Part shown: positions 45,877-54,826 of the stretch, in pieces
How the letters are laid out: every line of letters begins with the position of its first letter
Numbering within the stretch: the first letter of the stretch is position 1
From: Verrucomicrobiia bacterium
GTDB lineage: Bacteria > Verrucomicrobiota > Verrucomicrobiia > Palsa-1439
Assembly: GCA_022072455.1 (NCBI GenBank)
Contig: JAJVHY010000017.1
Location: 175,151-239,150 of the forward strand
DNA: 64,000 nucleotides
Direction of reading: 5' to 3'
Program-made: the position numbers and the translations under genes
Notes under the pieces: model-generated
The model's database searches: none
The model's input: the letters and a program-made list of their open reading frames with translations, nothing else
Told to the model about the DNA's origin: nothing

Positions 45877-48615
45877 ATGATCAATCTTATTGAGCAGCGA
45901 GGCGGCGGTAGGCTGGCACTCCTGACCATCTGCGGTGCGATTGTTTGGAATGTGGCTGTTGCGGCTCCCGTGCTGCTGCGGGAAGATGAGGTTGACGAAG
46001 TCATCGAGGAAGAGACTTGGCGGGTCCCCCCCGGTTTGTTTCTCCGCGCGCGGGTGCTGGCTGCTGAACCCGCAGTCGCCGCCAACATGGGACTGCGGTG
46101 TGGCAGCGAAGGCTTGGGCGGTAAACAATTCTCCGCGGTATTGGCCAGCAACGTGCCAGTGGGAGAGTGGTCAGAACCGATTGACCTCGGTCTGGTAGCA
46201 CGCCAGACGGAAGTGTCGCGCCGCTGGTTTCTAACAGTGACCGGCGGCAGGGCGGGCAAATATATCGTCGGCACAAATCCTTACGAATTTCGCGATGCGG
46301 CCACCAATGTCGTCATTGAAATCGAATTCTCGTGGAAAAACCAAGTTCTCAAATCCATCACACAGTCTGGTCCCGGTGGTGGTACCGTCGGCGTTGTGGT
46401 ACCGGCTGGGCTGTTAACACCAAGCCGCGAACCGTCATCGCCGGAGTTCGTGGCTGGGCTGCTGGGTTTGCGGGAATATGCCGACCGGCGCCTGGCGCGT
46501 TTTGCTGAAATGCAGAAAGGTCCGCCGCCGAAACTTTCGAAGTACACTGTCAGTACTGACATCAACGGTTACGGGACCGGCATCTACCGGGGAATTCGCT
46601 ATACCGACCCACAGATCATCGAGACCGAAGCGCAAGCGGCGCGCCACCTCGGCGTCAACGCTCTGCGCGGCATGCCGCGAAAAGCCGTGCCGGCCGGCTT
46701 CGCCGCATTTCTGCCGGAGAAATGGATCGGTTTCCCGGTAACGCAGTACAACTCCAGTTCCAAAAAAAATTCCCCCGATGCCGGTTGCCCGTTCAGCCCG
46801 GCCACACCCGCACTCACCGAGGAGAAAATCCAGTACGCCCTCTCGTTCACGAACGAATCCTTCCGCGCAGTCTGGCTCGTTACCCGCGACGAGATCGGTC
46901 TGTGCATTGACCAAACTGCCGACGGCAAGGCGCATCCGAGCAAGTGCCCGCATTGCCGCACGGCGTTCGCGGATTTCCTGCGCGCGAAGGGGCTCAGGTC
47001 CGCGGACTTTGGAAAGGCTGACTGGAGCGAGGTCGTGCCACTCGATATTTTCAACAAGACCAGCGACCGGCCTTGGCTGAACGATCCGCACCTTGCCCGG
47101 CAAGCCTACTGGTCGCGGCAGTTCAACCTGTACTCGACCGCGAAGCTCTTCACGCCCATCCGCGATGCGTTACGGGTGGCCAACGCCGACAAGCGCAACA
47201 CGCCAGTTTACTCCTACGCGTTGCGGGCGCCGAGCTTCCTCTGGCGCGGACACAGCCTCGATCTCTTTGAATTCTACCGGCATGCCGACAATGCATTCGT
47301 CTACGAAACCTCCAATCGCGACCGGCGCGTGGATGTTTGGGATAGCTACCTGTGCGACGTCGGCCGGGTGGTCGCCCAGGAATACGGCTTGATGCAGGGC
47401 GTTTATGTCAAACCGCACCGCGGCTCGCCGGTCCAACGCACGCTCACCGCCGCCGCGCGCGGCGCGCAACATTTCCAGTGGTACACGTACGGGCCGGATT
47501 ACGCGATGGGTGACAGTTTCCTCGGGCGGGACGAACACATCGCGGGGACGATGCGCGCCGCGAACCTCCTCGCGAAAGGCGAAGCCGTGTTGTACGGCGC
47601 GAAGTGGGCCGTGCCGGCGGAGATTGCCATCGTCAAACCGCTCAGCTCCGAAATCTGGATGCAACTCAGTGATTACCCACTGGCGCGGGTCGCGTCGTTT
47701 GAGGACGCGAAGTGGGTTTACACGGCGCTCGCGCACGCGCACTTGCCGGTCGACCCGCTCGACGAGGGCCTGCTCGAAACCCGCGACCTCTCCCGGTACA
47801 AAGTCATCTACGTGACCGGCCAAAACATCACCCGCAAAGCCGCCGGCAAATTGGCGGATTGGGTGAAAGCCGGCGGCACGCTCGTCACGACGGCCGGCGG
47901 ACTCGCGCGGGACGAAGCCAATCAACCCTTGCCGGATCTGCTCGGCTTGAAAGCGCGCACCGAACCGGAGATGTGGTACAAAATCAGTTCCTACGGAGCA
48001 AGCCAACTGGGACGCATTGACGAGCGCAACCGGATCATCGCGCCCGTGCCGGACGGCGCGGAGGTCGCGAAGTTCAAACCGCAAGTTGGCCGCGAAATTT
48101 TGCAGCCCGCGGACAAAACTGAGGTCATCGCACGGTTCGCCGATGGTGGCGCCGCCGTCGTGCGGCACGCGGCCGGCAAGGGCCAGGCTTACATCATCGG
48201 CTTCTTTGCCGGGTTGGAGTACGCGACGCCCATCATGACGGAAAAATTCAACATGGCCGACGCGTGGAACACCGCCGCCGGCCGCTTCCTGACCGCGCCC
48301 GCCTTGGAACGCGTCCAGCCGGTCGTCGAGCCGGACTCGCCGCTGGTGGAAGGCGTGCTCGTGAAAACCGACAAGTCCGCAGTCGTGCTCATGAACTGGG
48401 GGTATCGGACGGCGGGCCACCGGACGATCGGAAAACAGGTCAAGAACATCGTCAAACTCGTGCCGCAAGCCAACCTCGCCATTCGCGTTCGCGGCACCTT
48501 TCAGAAGGCGACGTCGTTGGCGACCGGCACTGTCCTGCCGGTCAGAGTCGAAGGTGGTCGGAGTCTCTTCACCTTGCCGGCGTTGCAGGAAGGCGACATC
48601 ATCACGTTGGACTAA
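45877..48615 (+). CDS. GH42-like exported glycoside hydrolase, paralogue 1
   Basis: This encodes 912 aa. Hydrophobic stretch LALLTICGAIVWNVAVAAP (about residues 13-31) is a signal peptide. A beta-rich N-terminal domain (GSEGLGGKQFS, VGEWSEPID) precedes a barrel-like region with [47 protein letters not shown] and [10 protein letters not shown], then a Rossmann-like domain (KVIYVTGQNITRKAAGKLADWV, GGTLVTTAGG) like the GH42 trimerisation domain, and a C-terminal beta domain. Candidate acids are Glu in RDEIG and YETSN. No Shine-Dalgarno sequence. It is paralogous to 49740 and heads the operon that ends with the LacI gene. Confidence 0.75.
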   Translation: MINLIEQRGGGRLALLTICGAIVWNVAVAAPVLLREDEVDEVIEEETWRVPPGLFLRARVLAAEPAVAANMGLRCGSEGLGGKQFSAVLASNVPVGEWSEPIDLGLVARQTEVSRRWFLTVTGGRAGKYIVGTNPYEFRDAATNVVIEIEFSWKNQVLKSITQSGPGGGTVGVVVPAGLLTPSREPSSPEFVAGLLGLREYADRRLARFAEMQKGPPPKLSKYTVSTDINGYGTGIYRGIRYTDPQIIETEAQAARHLGVNALRGMPRKAVPAGFAAFLPEKWIGFPVTQYNSSSKKNSPDAGCPFSPATPALTEEKIQYALSFTNESFRAVWLVTRDEIGLCIDQTADGKAHPSKCPHCRTAFADFLRAKGLRSADFGKADWSEVVPLDIFNKTSDRPWLNDPHLARQAYWSRQFNLYSTAKLFTPIRDALRVANADKRNTPVYSYALRAPSFLWRGHSLDLFEFYRHADNAFVYETSNRDRRVDVWDSYLCDVGRVVAQEYGLMQGVYVKPHRGSPVQRTLTAAARGAQHFQWYTYGPDYAMGDSFLGRDEHIAGTMRAANLLAKGEAVLYGAKWAVPAEIAIVKPLSSEIWMQLSDYPLARVASFEDAKWVYTALAHAHLPVDPLDEGLLETRDLSRYKVIYVTGQNITRKAAGKLADWVKAGGTLVTTAGGLARDEANQPLPDLLGLKARTEPEMWYKISSYGASQLGRIDERNRIIAPVPDGAEVAKFKPQVGREILQPADKTEVIARFADGGAAVVRHAAGKGQAYIIGFFAGLEYATPIMTEKFNMADAWNTAAGRFLTAPALERVQPVVEPDSPLVEGVLVKTDKSAVVLMNWGYRTAGHRTIGKQVKNIVKLVPQANLAIRVRGTFQKATSLATGTVLPVRVEGGRSLFTLPALQEGDIITLD

Positions 48616-48618
48616 TCT

Positions 48619-49734
48619 ATGAACAAAAAATATCGGATTGGGATTCTCGGCTGCGGCCGCGTCGCGCGGTTCAGCCACATTGACGGCTGGAAACGCTGGC
48701 AGGACCGCGTCGAGATCACGGCGCTCTGCGATATCCTGCCGGAGCAGATCGCCGCCACCAAGAAGGAGCAACCGGAGTTCTGCGGTCAGGCACTCGAGTT
48801 TACCGACTACCGGGAGATGTTGGCCAAGGCGCCGCTCGATATTGTCTCAGTCTGTTCCTACGGTGACAAACACCTCGAACATACCACTGCCGTGGTTGAG
48901 TCCGGACGGCATGCGTTCATGGAAAAACCTGCCGGCTATAGCTTGGAAGAAGCCCGGCGCTTCCGGCACCTGGCGCGCCAATATCCCGAGCAGAAAGTCG
49001 CCATCGCCTATGGCATGCGCTACCAATCCGCCAGCCAGTCGTTTTGCGCGCTGTTGCGCAGCGGCATCCTCGGGGAAATTCTAACGGGCGAAATTTCCTA
49101 CAGTCATCCGATTTTCGGCGAAGGCCACGAACAGACCCACGCCACCCTCGAAGATACCGGCGGTCACGGTCGTGTCCGCCACACCGTCCCCACCGACAAC
49201 TACACCGACAAGGCCGGCAATTACATCGCGTCCTCCGAGTTGACCCACTCGACGCACCCGTGGGACTTCGCCCGGTATCTCTTCGGCGACGCCGAGGCGT
49301 GTTTTGCCACCCGGCATCGCGACGGATACACGACAATGGGAATCATCTGGATGAAGAGCGGCGCGCTCGTGAGTGTGTTGGCCGGGGCGACCGCTGTCCC
49401 GAAGATCGGCGGCAATCAACATCAGCTCTGTCAGGTCCATGGCACGAAAGGCAGCGCTTGGTTGACGCGTGACATGTACGAACCCTACAAACGCCATGCG
49501 CTCTACCGGACCGATGGCGAGATTCAGACAGCGCCGGCCGTCACGGATTTGGCCGACACGTCGCATGCCGGATTGATCCGGTCGAAAAACTTTCTCGATG
49601 CCATCGAGGGGAAAGCGGAACTGATCTGCCCCTTGGAAGACGCGGCGAAAACGACGGAACTCCTCCACGCGCTCTGGTTGAGCGAGCGGACACACTCGCG
49701 GGTGCCGGTGTTTGCCGCCAACCATACAGGATAG
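48619..49734 (+). CDS. Gfo/Idh/MocA-family oxidoreductase, second copy
   Basis: This encodes 371 aa. The NAD(P)-binding motif is IGILGCGRVARFSH (residues 7-20); EKP is at 102-104, and STHPWDFARYLFG supplies the His region. It starts 3 bases after the GH42-like stop and ends 5 bases before its paralogue. It is a cytoplasmic sugar dehydrogenase, probably acting on the product of the neighbouring hydrolases (inference). It is distinct in sequence from 37454-38686 and lacks that protein's Cys cluster. Confidence 0.93.
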   Translation: MNKKYRIGILGCGRVARFSHIDGWKRWQDRVEITALCDILPEQIAATKKEQPEFCGQALEFTDYREMLAKAPLDIVSVCSYGDKHLEHTTAVVESGRHAFMEKPAGYSLEEARRFRHLARQYPEQKVAIAYGMRYQSASQSFCALLRSGILGEILTGEISYSHPIFGEGHEQTHATLEDTGGHGRVRHTVPTDNYTDKAGNYIASSELTHSTHPWDFARYLFGDAEACFATRHRDGYTTMGIIWMKSGALVSVLAGATAVPKIGGNQHQLCQVHGTKGSAWLTRDMYEPYKRHALYRTDGEIQTAPAVTDLADTSHAGLIRSKNFLDAIEGKAELICPLEDAAKTTELLHALWLSERTHSRVPVFAANHTG

Positions 49735-49739
49735 CTTTT

Positions 49740-52463
49740 ATGAAACGGTTGTTGATTGCCGCATTGTTGTTGGCCGGGACATTGCGAGCGCAGGTGGACA
49801 CCGAACAGGTGGATATCGGGACCATCGATGCACCGACTTGGTCGGTGCCGTCGAACTTGGTAATCCGAGTCCGCATCACCGCGCTGACGCCGGCGGAGCC
49901 GTCGGCGATTCAATGGCGATTCGGCGGGGAAGGGCTGGGCGGCAATGTCACCAAGGGCAGTCTGACCAAACCAGACGGGACGACGAGTTTCGCCGTCGGC
50001 GAATGGTCGTCGCCGGTTTCGGTGTGGACCTTCAAACGGGAGCCGTGGCCGCGGATGTTGTTTGTCACGTTCTGGGCCGGGCGGGCGCCGAAATTTGCGA
50101 GTCGGACGGAGCGCACGCCGGTGGATTACACCACGGGCGTGGCGTTGGAGTTTGAAGTTTCCCACGCCGGTCAGGTGGTGCGCACGTTCACTGAAACAGC
50201 CGCCGACGGCAATACGCTCGGGCTGGTGATCTGGCCGGAACGCTGGGCCAATCAGGAACAGCCGAATTACGCGGCCGGTTTCATGGGTTTGCTGGAATAC
50301 GTGACCGACCGGGCGACGCAGATGGAAAAACTGCCGTGGGGCAAGGACGCGTTGCCAAAAAAGTTTTCGATTGTCACGGATTTCGGTGGCTATGGCGTCG
50401 TCAACGGGTACGCGGTCCGGCACAGCAGCCCCGCCGTTGTTGCGGCGGAAGCGCGCACGCTCCGGCAATTGGGAGTCAACGGCCTGCGCGCGGCGCCGGC
50501 GTTTCTGGTGGAGGCAGCGAAAAAGAATGAAGGGATTGGGCGCGGTTTTGACCGCACCCGCATCGTGCAGATCGGTGGCTATCCGGTGGTGCCGATGCCG
50601 CGCGTCAAGACTGACAGCCTCGAAGTCGCTTGTCCGTTCAGTGATCAGGTGCTGGAGTTGACGGCGGCGGGCGTGGAACGGGCGTTGGCAGAGATGAGCA
50701 CTGCCGGGACGCCGGAGGTTTGGGGGTTGACGGTTGACGAGATTGGCGTGGTGTTTGACCACGCCGCCGCCGGCAAGGCGCATGTGGCGATTTGTCCGCG
50801 GTGTCAGGCGGAATTTCACAAGCTGCTGCAAAGGGCGGGAGTGAAGCCGGCGGATCTCGGCAAGAAAGAGTGGGCGGAGGTCAAACCGTTCATTGCCTCG
50901 CCAAAGAATCCCGATCTCACGTGGCTGAAACAACCCGGCCTGCCGTTGACGGCGTATTACACGCGCCGGTTTTTGGCGGATGCATCCGTGTCGTTGTTTA
51001 CACCGTTGCGGGACTCGGTCGCGGCTGCCAATGCCGCCAGTGAGACGCCGTTTCGAATGTACACCTACGCGCTGCGCGGCAATACGTTTCTGTTGGGCGG
51101 CCATAGTTTGGACTTTTTTGATTTCTACCGGAAATCTGACAACGGATTCGTCTACGAAACCTCGAACCGCGACTCGCGTGTCCATCAATGGGACAGCTAC
51201 CTCTGCGACGTCGGCCGCGTGGTGTCGGCGGAGAACAAGCTGGCGTTCGGCGTCTACGTGAAGCCGCACCGGGGCGCGGTCATCCAACGCGCCATCACCG
51301 CCGCGAGCCGCGGCGCGACGATGTTGTTCTGGTACACGTATGGCCCGGACTACGCGAAGGGCGACAGCTTCTCCGCGTCCACCGCCCGGCTCGACCTCAC
51401 CAGCAAAGCCGCGCACCTCATCGCGAAAGCGGAAGACGCATTGTACGGCGCGAAGTGGGCGCAGCCCGCTCGCATCGGCATTGTGAAACCAAACACGACC
51501 GAGCACTGGCTCGCGCTCACCGGCAAAGACCCGGTCTGGGCCGCGGCTTGGGAAAACGCGAAGTGGATTTACACCGTCCTCGCGCACGAGCACTTGCCGG
51601 TTGATCCCCTCGACGAGGGGATTCTCGAAGACCGGGACTTGTCAGCCTACAAGGTCATCTACGTTCACGGCCCGAATCTCCGCCGGTCGGCTGCGGCGAA
51701 GCTCGCACAATGGGTCAAGGACGGCGGCACGTTATACACGAGCGGTTGGGGGTTGACTCGCGACGAAGCAAACGAGCCACTCGACACGATGTTGCCGGTC
51801 CTCGGACTCGAAGCGCGGAAGTTGCCGGAGATGTACACGTCGGTCGGCCTTTATGTCGGCGGTACGGTCGATTCGTTCAACCCCACCGGCGAAGCAAAAC
51901 TCCAAGACCTGACGCTGAAAGTCGGTCGTGAAATCCTCACGCCAGTGGCTGGTGCGGAAGTGCTGGCGAGGTTCGCCGATGGCAAACCGGCCCTGACCCG
52001 GCATGCGTACGGCAAAGGCCAGGCGTACGTGGCCGGCTTCTTTCCCGGCTTGGAATACAGCGCCGGCGTCCGTAACGCCGAATACGACATGAGCAAGCAG
52101 TTCGACCCCGCATGGCGCAAGTTTGTCAACGTCGGCCAGATTCAGCCGGTCGTGGACGCGCCCATCGCCAACGTCGAAGGCGTGCTCCTCACCAACAACG
52201 GCCAGCGCAGTGTCGCGTTGATGAATTGGGCCTACCGGGTCAGCGCGGTGAAGGTGACGAAACAAGGTCGCGGCGAGCGACGCACGGCTCTCACGACGCT
52301 CGTCGAACAGCAGAACCTGCCGGTCACGATTCGTGGTGCGGGGCCGGTGAAAAAAGTGCGGTCGGCCATGCTCGACAAAGAGCTGCCGTTCCAGCAACAA
52401 GGCGACGTGTTGCGCGTCACCGTCCCGGTGCTTCAGGAGGCGGATGTTTTGCTGCTTGACTAG
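49740..52463 (+). CDS. GH42-like exported glycoside hydrolase, paralogue 2
   Basis: This encodes 907 aa. The signal peptide [18 protein letters not shown] is clear. It is co-linear with the 45877 protein: [100 protein letters not shown], and a C-terminal beta domain ending [11 protein letters not shown]. The two are tandem duplicates separated by a dehydrogenase. The last 20 bases overlap the next gene. Confidence 0.78.
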   Translation: MKRLLIAALLLAGTLRAQVDTEQVDIGTIDAPTWSVPSNLVIRVRITALTPAEPSAIQWRFGGEGLGGNVTKGSLTKPDGTTSFAVGEWSSPVSVWTFKREPWPRMLFVTFWAGRAPKFASRTERTPVDYTTGVALEFEVSHAGQVVRTFTETAADGNTLGLVIWPERWANQEQPNYAAGFMGLLEYVTDRATQMEKLPWGKDALPKKFSIVTDFGGYGVVNGYAVRHSSPAVVAAEARTLRQLGVNGLRAAPAFLVEAAKKNEGIGRGFDRTRIVQIGGYPVVPMPRVKTDSLEVACPFSDQVLELTAAGVERALAEMSTAGTPEVWGLTVDEIGVVFDHAAAGKAHVAICPRCQAEFHKLLQRAGVKPADLGKKEWAEVKPFIASPKNPDLTWLKQPGLPLTAYYTRRFLADASVSLFTPLRDSVAAANAASETPFRMYTYALRGNTFLLGGHSLDFFDFYRKSDNGFVYETSNRDSRVHQWDSYLCDVGRVVSAENKLAFGVYVKPHRGAVIQRAITAASRGATMLFWYTYGPDYAKGDSFSASTARLDLTSKAAHLIAKAEDALYGAKWAQPARIGIVKPNTTEHWLALTGKDPVWAAAWENAKWIYTVLAHEHLPVDPLDEGILEDRDLSAYKVIYVHGPNLRRSAAAKLAQWVKDGGTLYTSGWGLTRDEANEPLDTMLPVLGLEARKLPEMYTSVGLYVGGTVDSFNPTGEAKLQDLTLKVGREILTPVAGAEVLARFADGKPALTRHAYGKGQAYVAGFFPGLEYSAGVRNAEYDMSKQFDPAWRKFVNVGQIQPVVDAPIANVEGVLLTNNGQRSVALMNWAYRVSAVKVTKQGRGERRTALTTLVEQQNLPVTIRGAGPVKKVRSAMLDKELPFQQQGDVLRVTVPVLQEADVLLLD

Positions 52464-53187
52464 ATCACCACGAGCGCTGGGTTTTACGCTGATCGAGTTA
52501 CTCGTGGTGATTGCGATCATCGCCATTCTCACGGCGTTGCTGTTGCCGGCGTTGCAGTCGGCTCGCGAAAATGCACGGCGGGCAAAATGTCAGAACAACA
52601 TCCGGCAGATTTATTTGATGTGCACGAGCTACAGCATGGACAACGAAAGCTGGCTGCCGCCGGGCGGCAATGTCAATGTGCCGTCCAAGGACCTGTGGTA
52701 TTTCAATCGTGAGGGCACCAACGGGGTCTGGTTTCCCCAACGCAATTCCAACAAATCGTCCACCTACCAAAACCTTTACCGGTGTCCGAGCTTGCGGTTT
52801 GGCCAGACCGTGACCTTTCCCAACGGTGGATTCACCTCCTACGTCTATCTGGGCGGAACGCGATTTGGGCTGGGAAGCGAAGGGCCCTATTTTGGCTGGC
52901 AACCCGGCAACTTTCGGAATGGGTTCAAACCCACCCCAAAATTTGAACTCGCCGATAATCCCTCTGAGACCGGCTTGTTGTTGGACAATACGTGGCTTGG
53001 GTATGCAGGAGCCAATATAACCCCGGCCACCTTCGACACCCCGGCCATCAACCATGCCACGCCAGAAGGCCTGACCGCGCTCGGCGAAAACATCGCGTAT
53101 GTGGATGGACATATCGAGTGGATTCCGAATCCCGGACAGCGCCTGCAACGTTATAACAATGCCAGCACGGCCAATCTCCATTGGTAA
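52444..53187 (+). CDS. Prepilin-type protein (DUF1559-like), third of three
   Basis: This encodes 247 aa. A short leader [13 protein letters not shown] precedes [20 protein letters not shown], then [20 protein letters not shown]. The C-terminal [20 protein letters not shown] has H-X16-DG as in the other two. YRCPSLRF and the central aromatic region closely resemble 40698. It overlaps the GH42-like gene by 20 bases and the FAD gene by one. Confidence 0.9.
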   Translation: MFCCLTRSPRALGFTLIELLVVIAIIAILTALLLPALQSARENARRAKCQNNIRQIYLMCTSYSMDNESWLPPGGNVNVPSKDLWYFNREGTNGVWFPQRNSNKSSTYQNLYRCPSLRFGQTVTFPNGGFTSYVYLGGTRFGLGSEGPYFGWQPGNFRNGFKPTPKFELADNPSETGLLLDNTWLGYAGANITPATFDTPAINHATPEGLTALGENIAYVDGHIEWIPNPGQRLQRYNNASTANLHW

Positions 53188-54464
53188 TGAAAATGAACAC
53201 AATCCTCGAGCCCGCTCGTGAACTGCCAGTTGTTGCCGACGTGGATGTACTCGTCGCCGGCGGCGGCCCGGCCGGCCTGATGGCCGCCACCGCCGCGGCA
53301 CGCACCGGTGCGCGGACGTTGCTTGTCGAACACAACGGCTTCCTTGGCGGCAACCTCACCGCCGGCAGTGTCCTCAACATCCGCTCGTTCACCGACGGCC
53401 AGAAACAGGTCATCGGCGGGATACCGGCGGAGTTTGTGGACCGGCTCCGTGCGGCGGGCGGGACGAAGCAGACGGCGCAAGAAGGCGGTTACGTCCGGCA
53501 CGAGCCGGAGATCACCAAGTTTGTCGCGCAGGAAATGGTGCTCGAAGCGGGCGCGAAGCTGCTGCTGCACACGCAAGTTGCCGGGGCGATTGTCGCAGGC
53601 GACAAGTTCAAGGGCATCATCGTGGAGAACAAGAGCGGACGCGGTGCGATTCTGTGCCGCGCAGCCGTGGATGCAACCGGCGACGCCGATTTGGTCGCGC
53701 GCGCCGGTGGCGAGTTTGTGAAGAGTGAAGGCGAACTCCAACCGATGACGCTGGTGTTCATGATCGGCGACGCCGACCGCTGGCCGGACGGGCTGGATGC
53801 AGACACGCGCAAGCGGGTCGACCACGAAGTTGAAGCCGGGACGTTCCCTGTGACGCGGCATCTGGCGTTGTTCGCGATGGCGCGGCAAGGCGAGTATTAC
53901 GCCAACGCCACGCGCATTGCCGGCGATTGCACGGATGCGTGGGATCTCACCAACGGCGAAGTCGAGGGCCGCCGGCAAGCGATGGCCATCATCGCGTGGC
54001 TGCGGAAGAATGCGCCCGGCTTCGAGAATTGCCGGATTTTGTCCACGGCGCCGCACGTCGGCACCCGCGAAAGCCGCCGCATCGTCGGCGTCTACCAACT
54101 CACCCGCGACGACGTGCTGGGTTACCGGCACTTCGACGACGAGGTTCTTCGCTGCCATTACTACATTGACATCCACAAACCCGGCAAAGGCAATGAAGCC
54201 ATCCGCCTCGAACCCGGCAAGTCCTACGGCATCCCGTACCGGTGTCTCATCCCGAAGCGGCTGGATGGTGTGATTGTGGCCGGGCGTTGTCTCTCCGCGT
54301 CGCACGAAGCGCTGGCGTCGGCGCGGGTGATGGCAATCGCGATGGCGATGGGTCACGCCGCCGGCACGGCCGCCGCGCTCGCCGCGAAAGCCGGTATCGC
54401 ACCCCGCGACCTCGACCCAAAACTGTTGCGCGAGACGTTGCGCAAGCAGGCCGCGTTGATATGA
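53187..54464 (+). CDS. FAD-dependent oxidoreductase (FAD_oxidored family), second copy
   Basis: This encodes 425 aa. The ATG at 53187 shares its first base with the upstream TAA (TAATG). The FAD motif [30 protein letters not shown], then [51 protein letters not shown] and [17 protein letters not shown] parallel the 25756-27108 protein. The stop overlaps an ATG (54461) that opens a decayed gene. Substrate unknown. Confidence 0.92.
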   Translation: MKMNTILEPARELPVVADVDVLVAGGGPAGLMAATAAARTGARTLLVEHNGFLGGNLTAGSVLNIRSFTDGQKQVIGGIPAEFVDRLRAAGGTKQTAQEGGYVRHEPEITKFVAQEMVLEAGAKLLLHTQVAGAIVAGDKFKGIIVENKSGRGAILCRAAVDATGDADLVARAGGEFVKSEGELQPMTLVFMIGDADRWPDGLDADTRKRVDHEVEAGTFPVTRHLALFAMARQGEYYANATRIAGDCTDAWDLTNGEVEGRRQAMAIIAWLRKNAPGFENCRILSTAPHVGTRESRRIVGVYQLTRDDVLGYRHFDDEVLRCHYYIDIHKPGKGNEAIRLEPGKSYGIPYRCLIPKRLDGVIVAGRCLSASHEALASARVMAIAMAMGHAAGTAAALAAKAGIAPRDLDPKLLRETLRKQAALI

Positions 54465-54819
54465 ATGTTGTCGAACTCATTCGCCGCTGCGCCGAAGTGC
54501 CGTCGTTCAGTTCGTGCGAAGAACGCCTGCCCCCGGTTATGCTCACGGCGCATCTCGACAAGATCAAGCACCTCGGTCACGACTCCACGGAGAAGTTGCC
54601 ATTCCAGCAGACAGACACTGAACTCATCGGCCAACTCGATGTCACCGTCGGAGTCGGGTTGCGTCTCCGGTTGTTGGAACGGCTTCATCAGAAGCTGGGT
54701 CTGTCTGTTCTGCTCTCGGAGCTTGAAATATCACCCGCGCCTCTTCCGCAACGGTGGCGCGGAACGCGTGTTCATGCGCGCCGTCGAAGCCGCCGAGGAA
54801 CTTGTCTTTCGTTTTTTTT
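54461..54819 (+). pseudogene. Decayed metallo-hydrolase (M20/M28-like peptidase) remnant
   Basis: The ATG at 54461 overlaps the FAD gene stop (ATGA) and starts [23 protein letters not shown], a typical M20-like beginning. PPVMLTAHLDKIKHLG follows at once, although an intact protein would have several dozen residues between. It continues as TELIGQLDVTVGVG...LLERL...LLSELE. Near 54720 the homology appears to move to another frame (KYHPRLFRNGGAERVFMRAVEAAEELV), then ends. The evidence is an internal deletion, a frameshift and a truncation. The main frame runs open into the DUF4838 gene. Family identity is inferred from motif memory. Confidence 0.6.
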
Positions 54820-54826
54820 TAACCCA

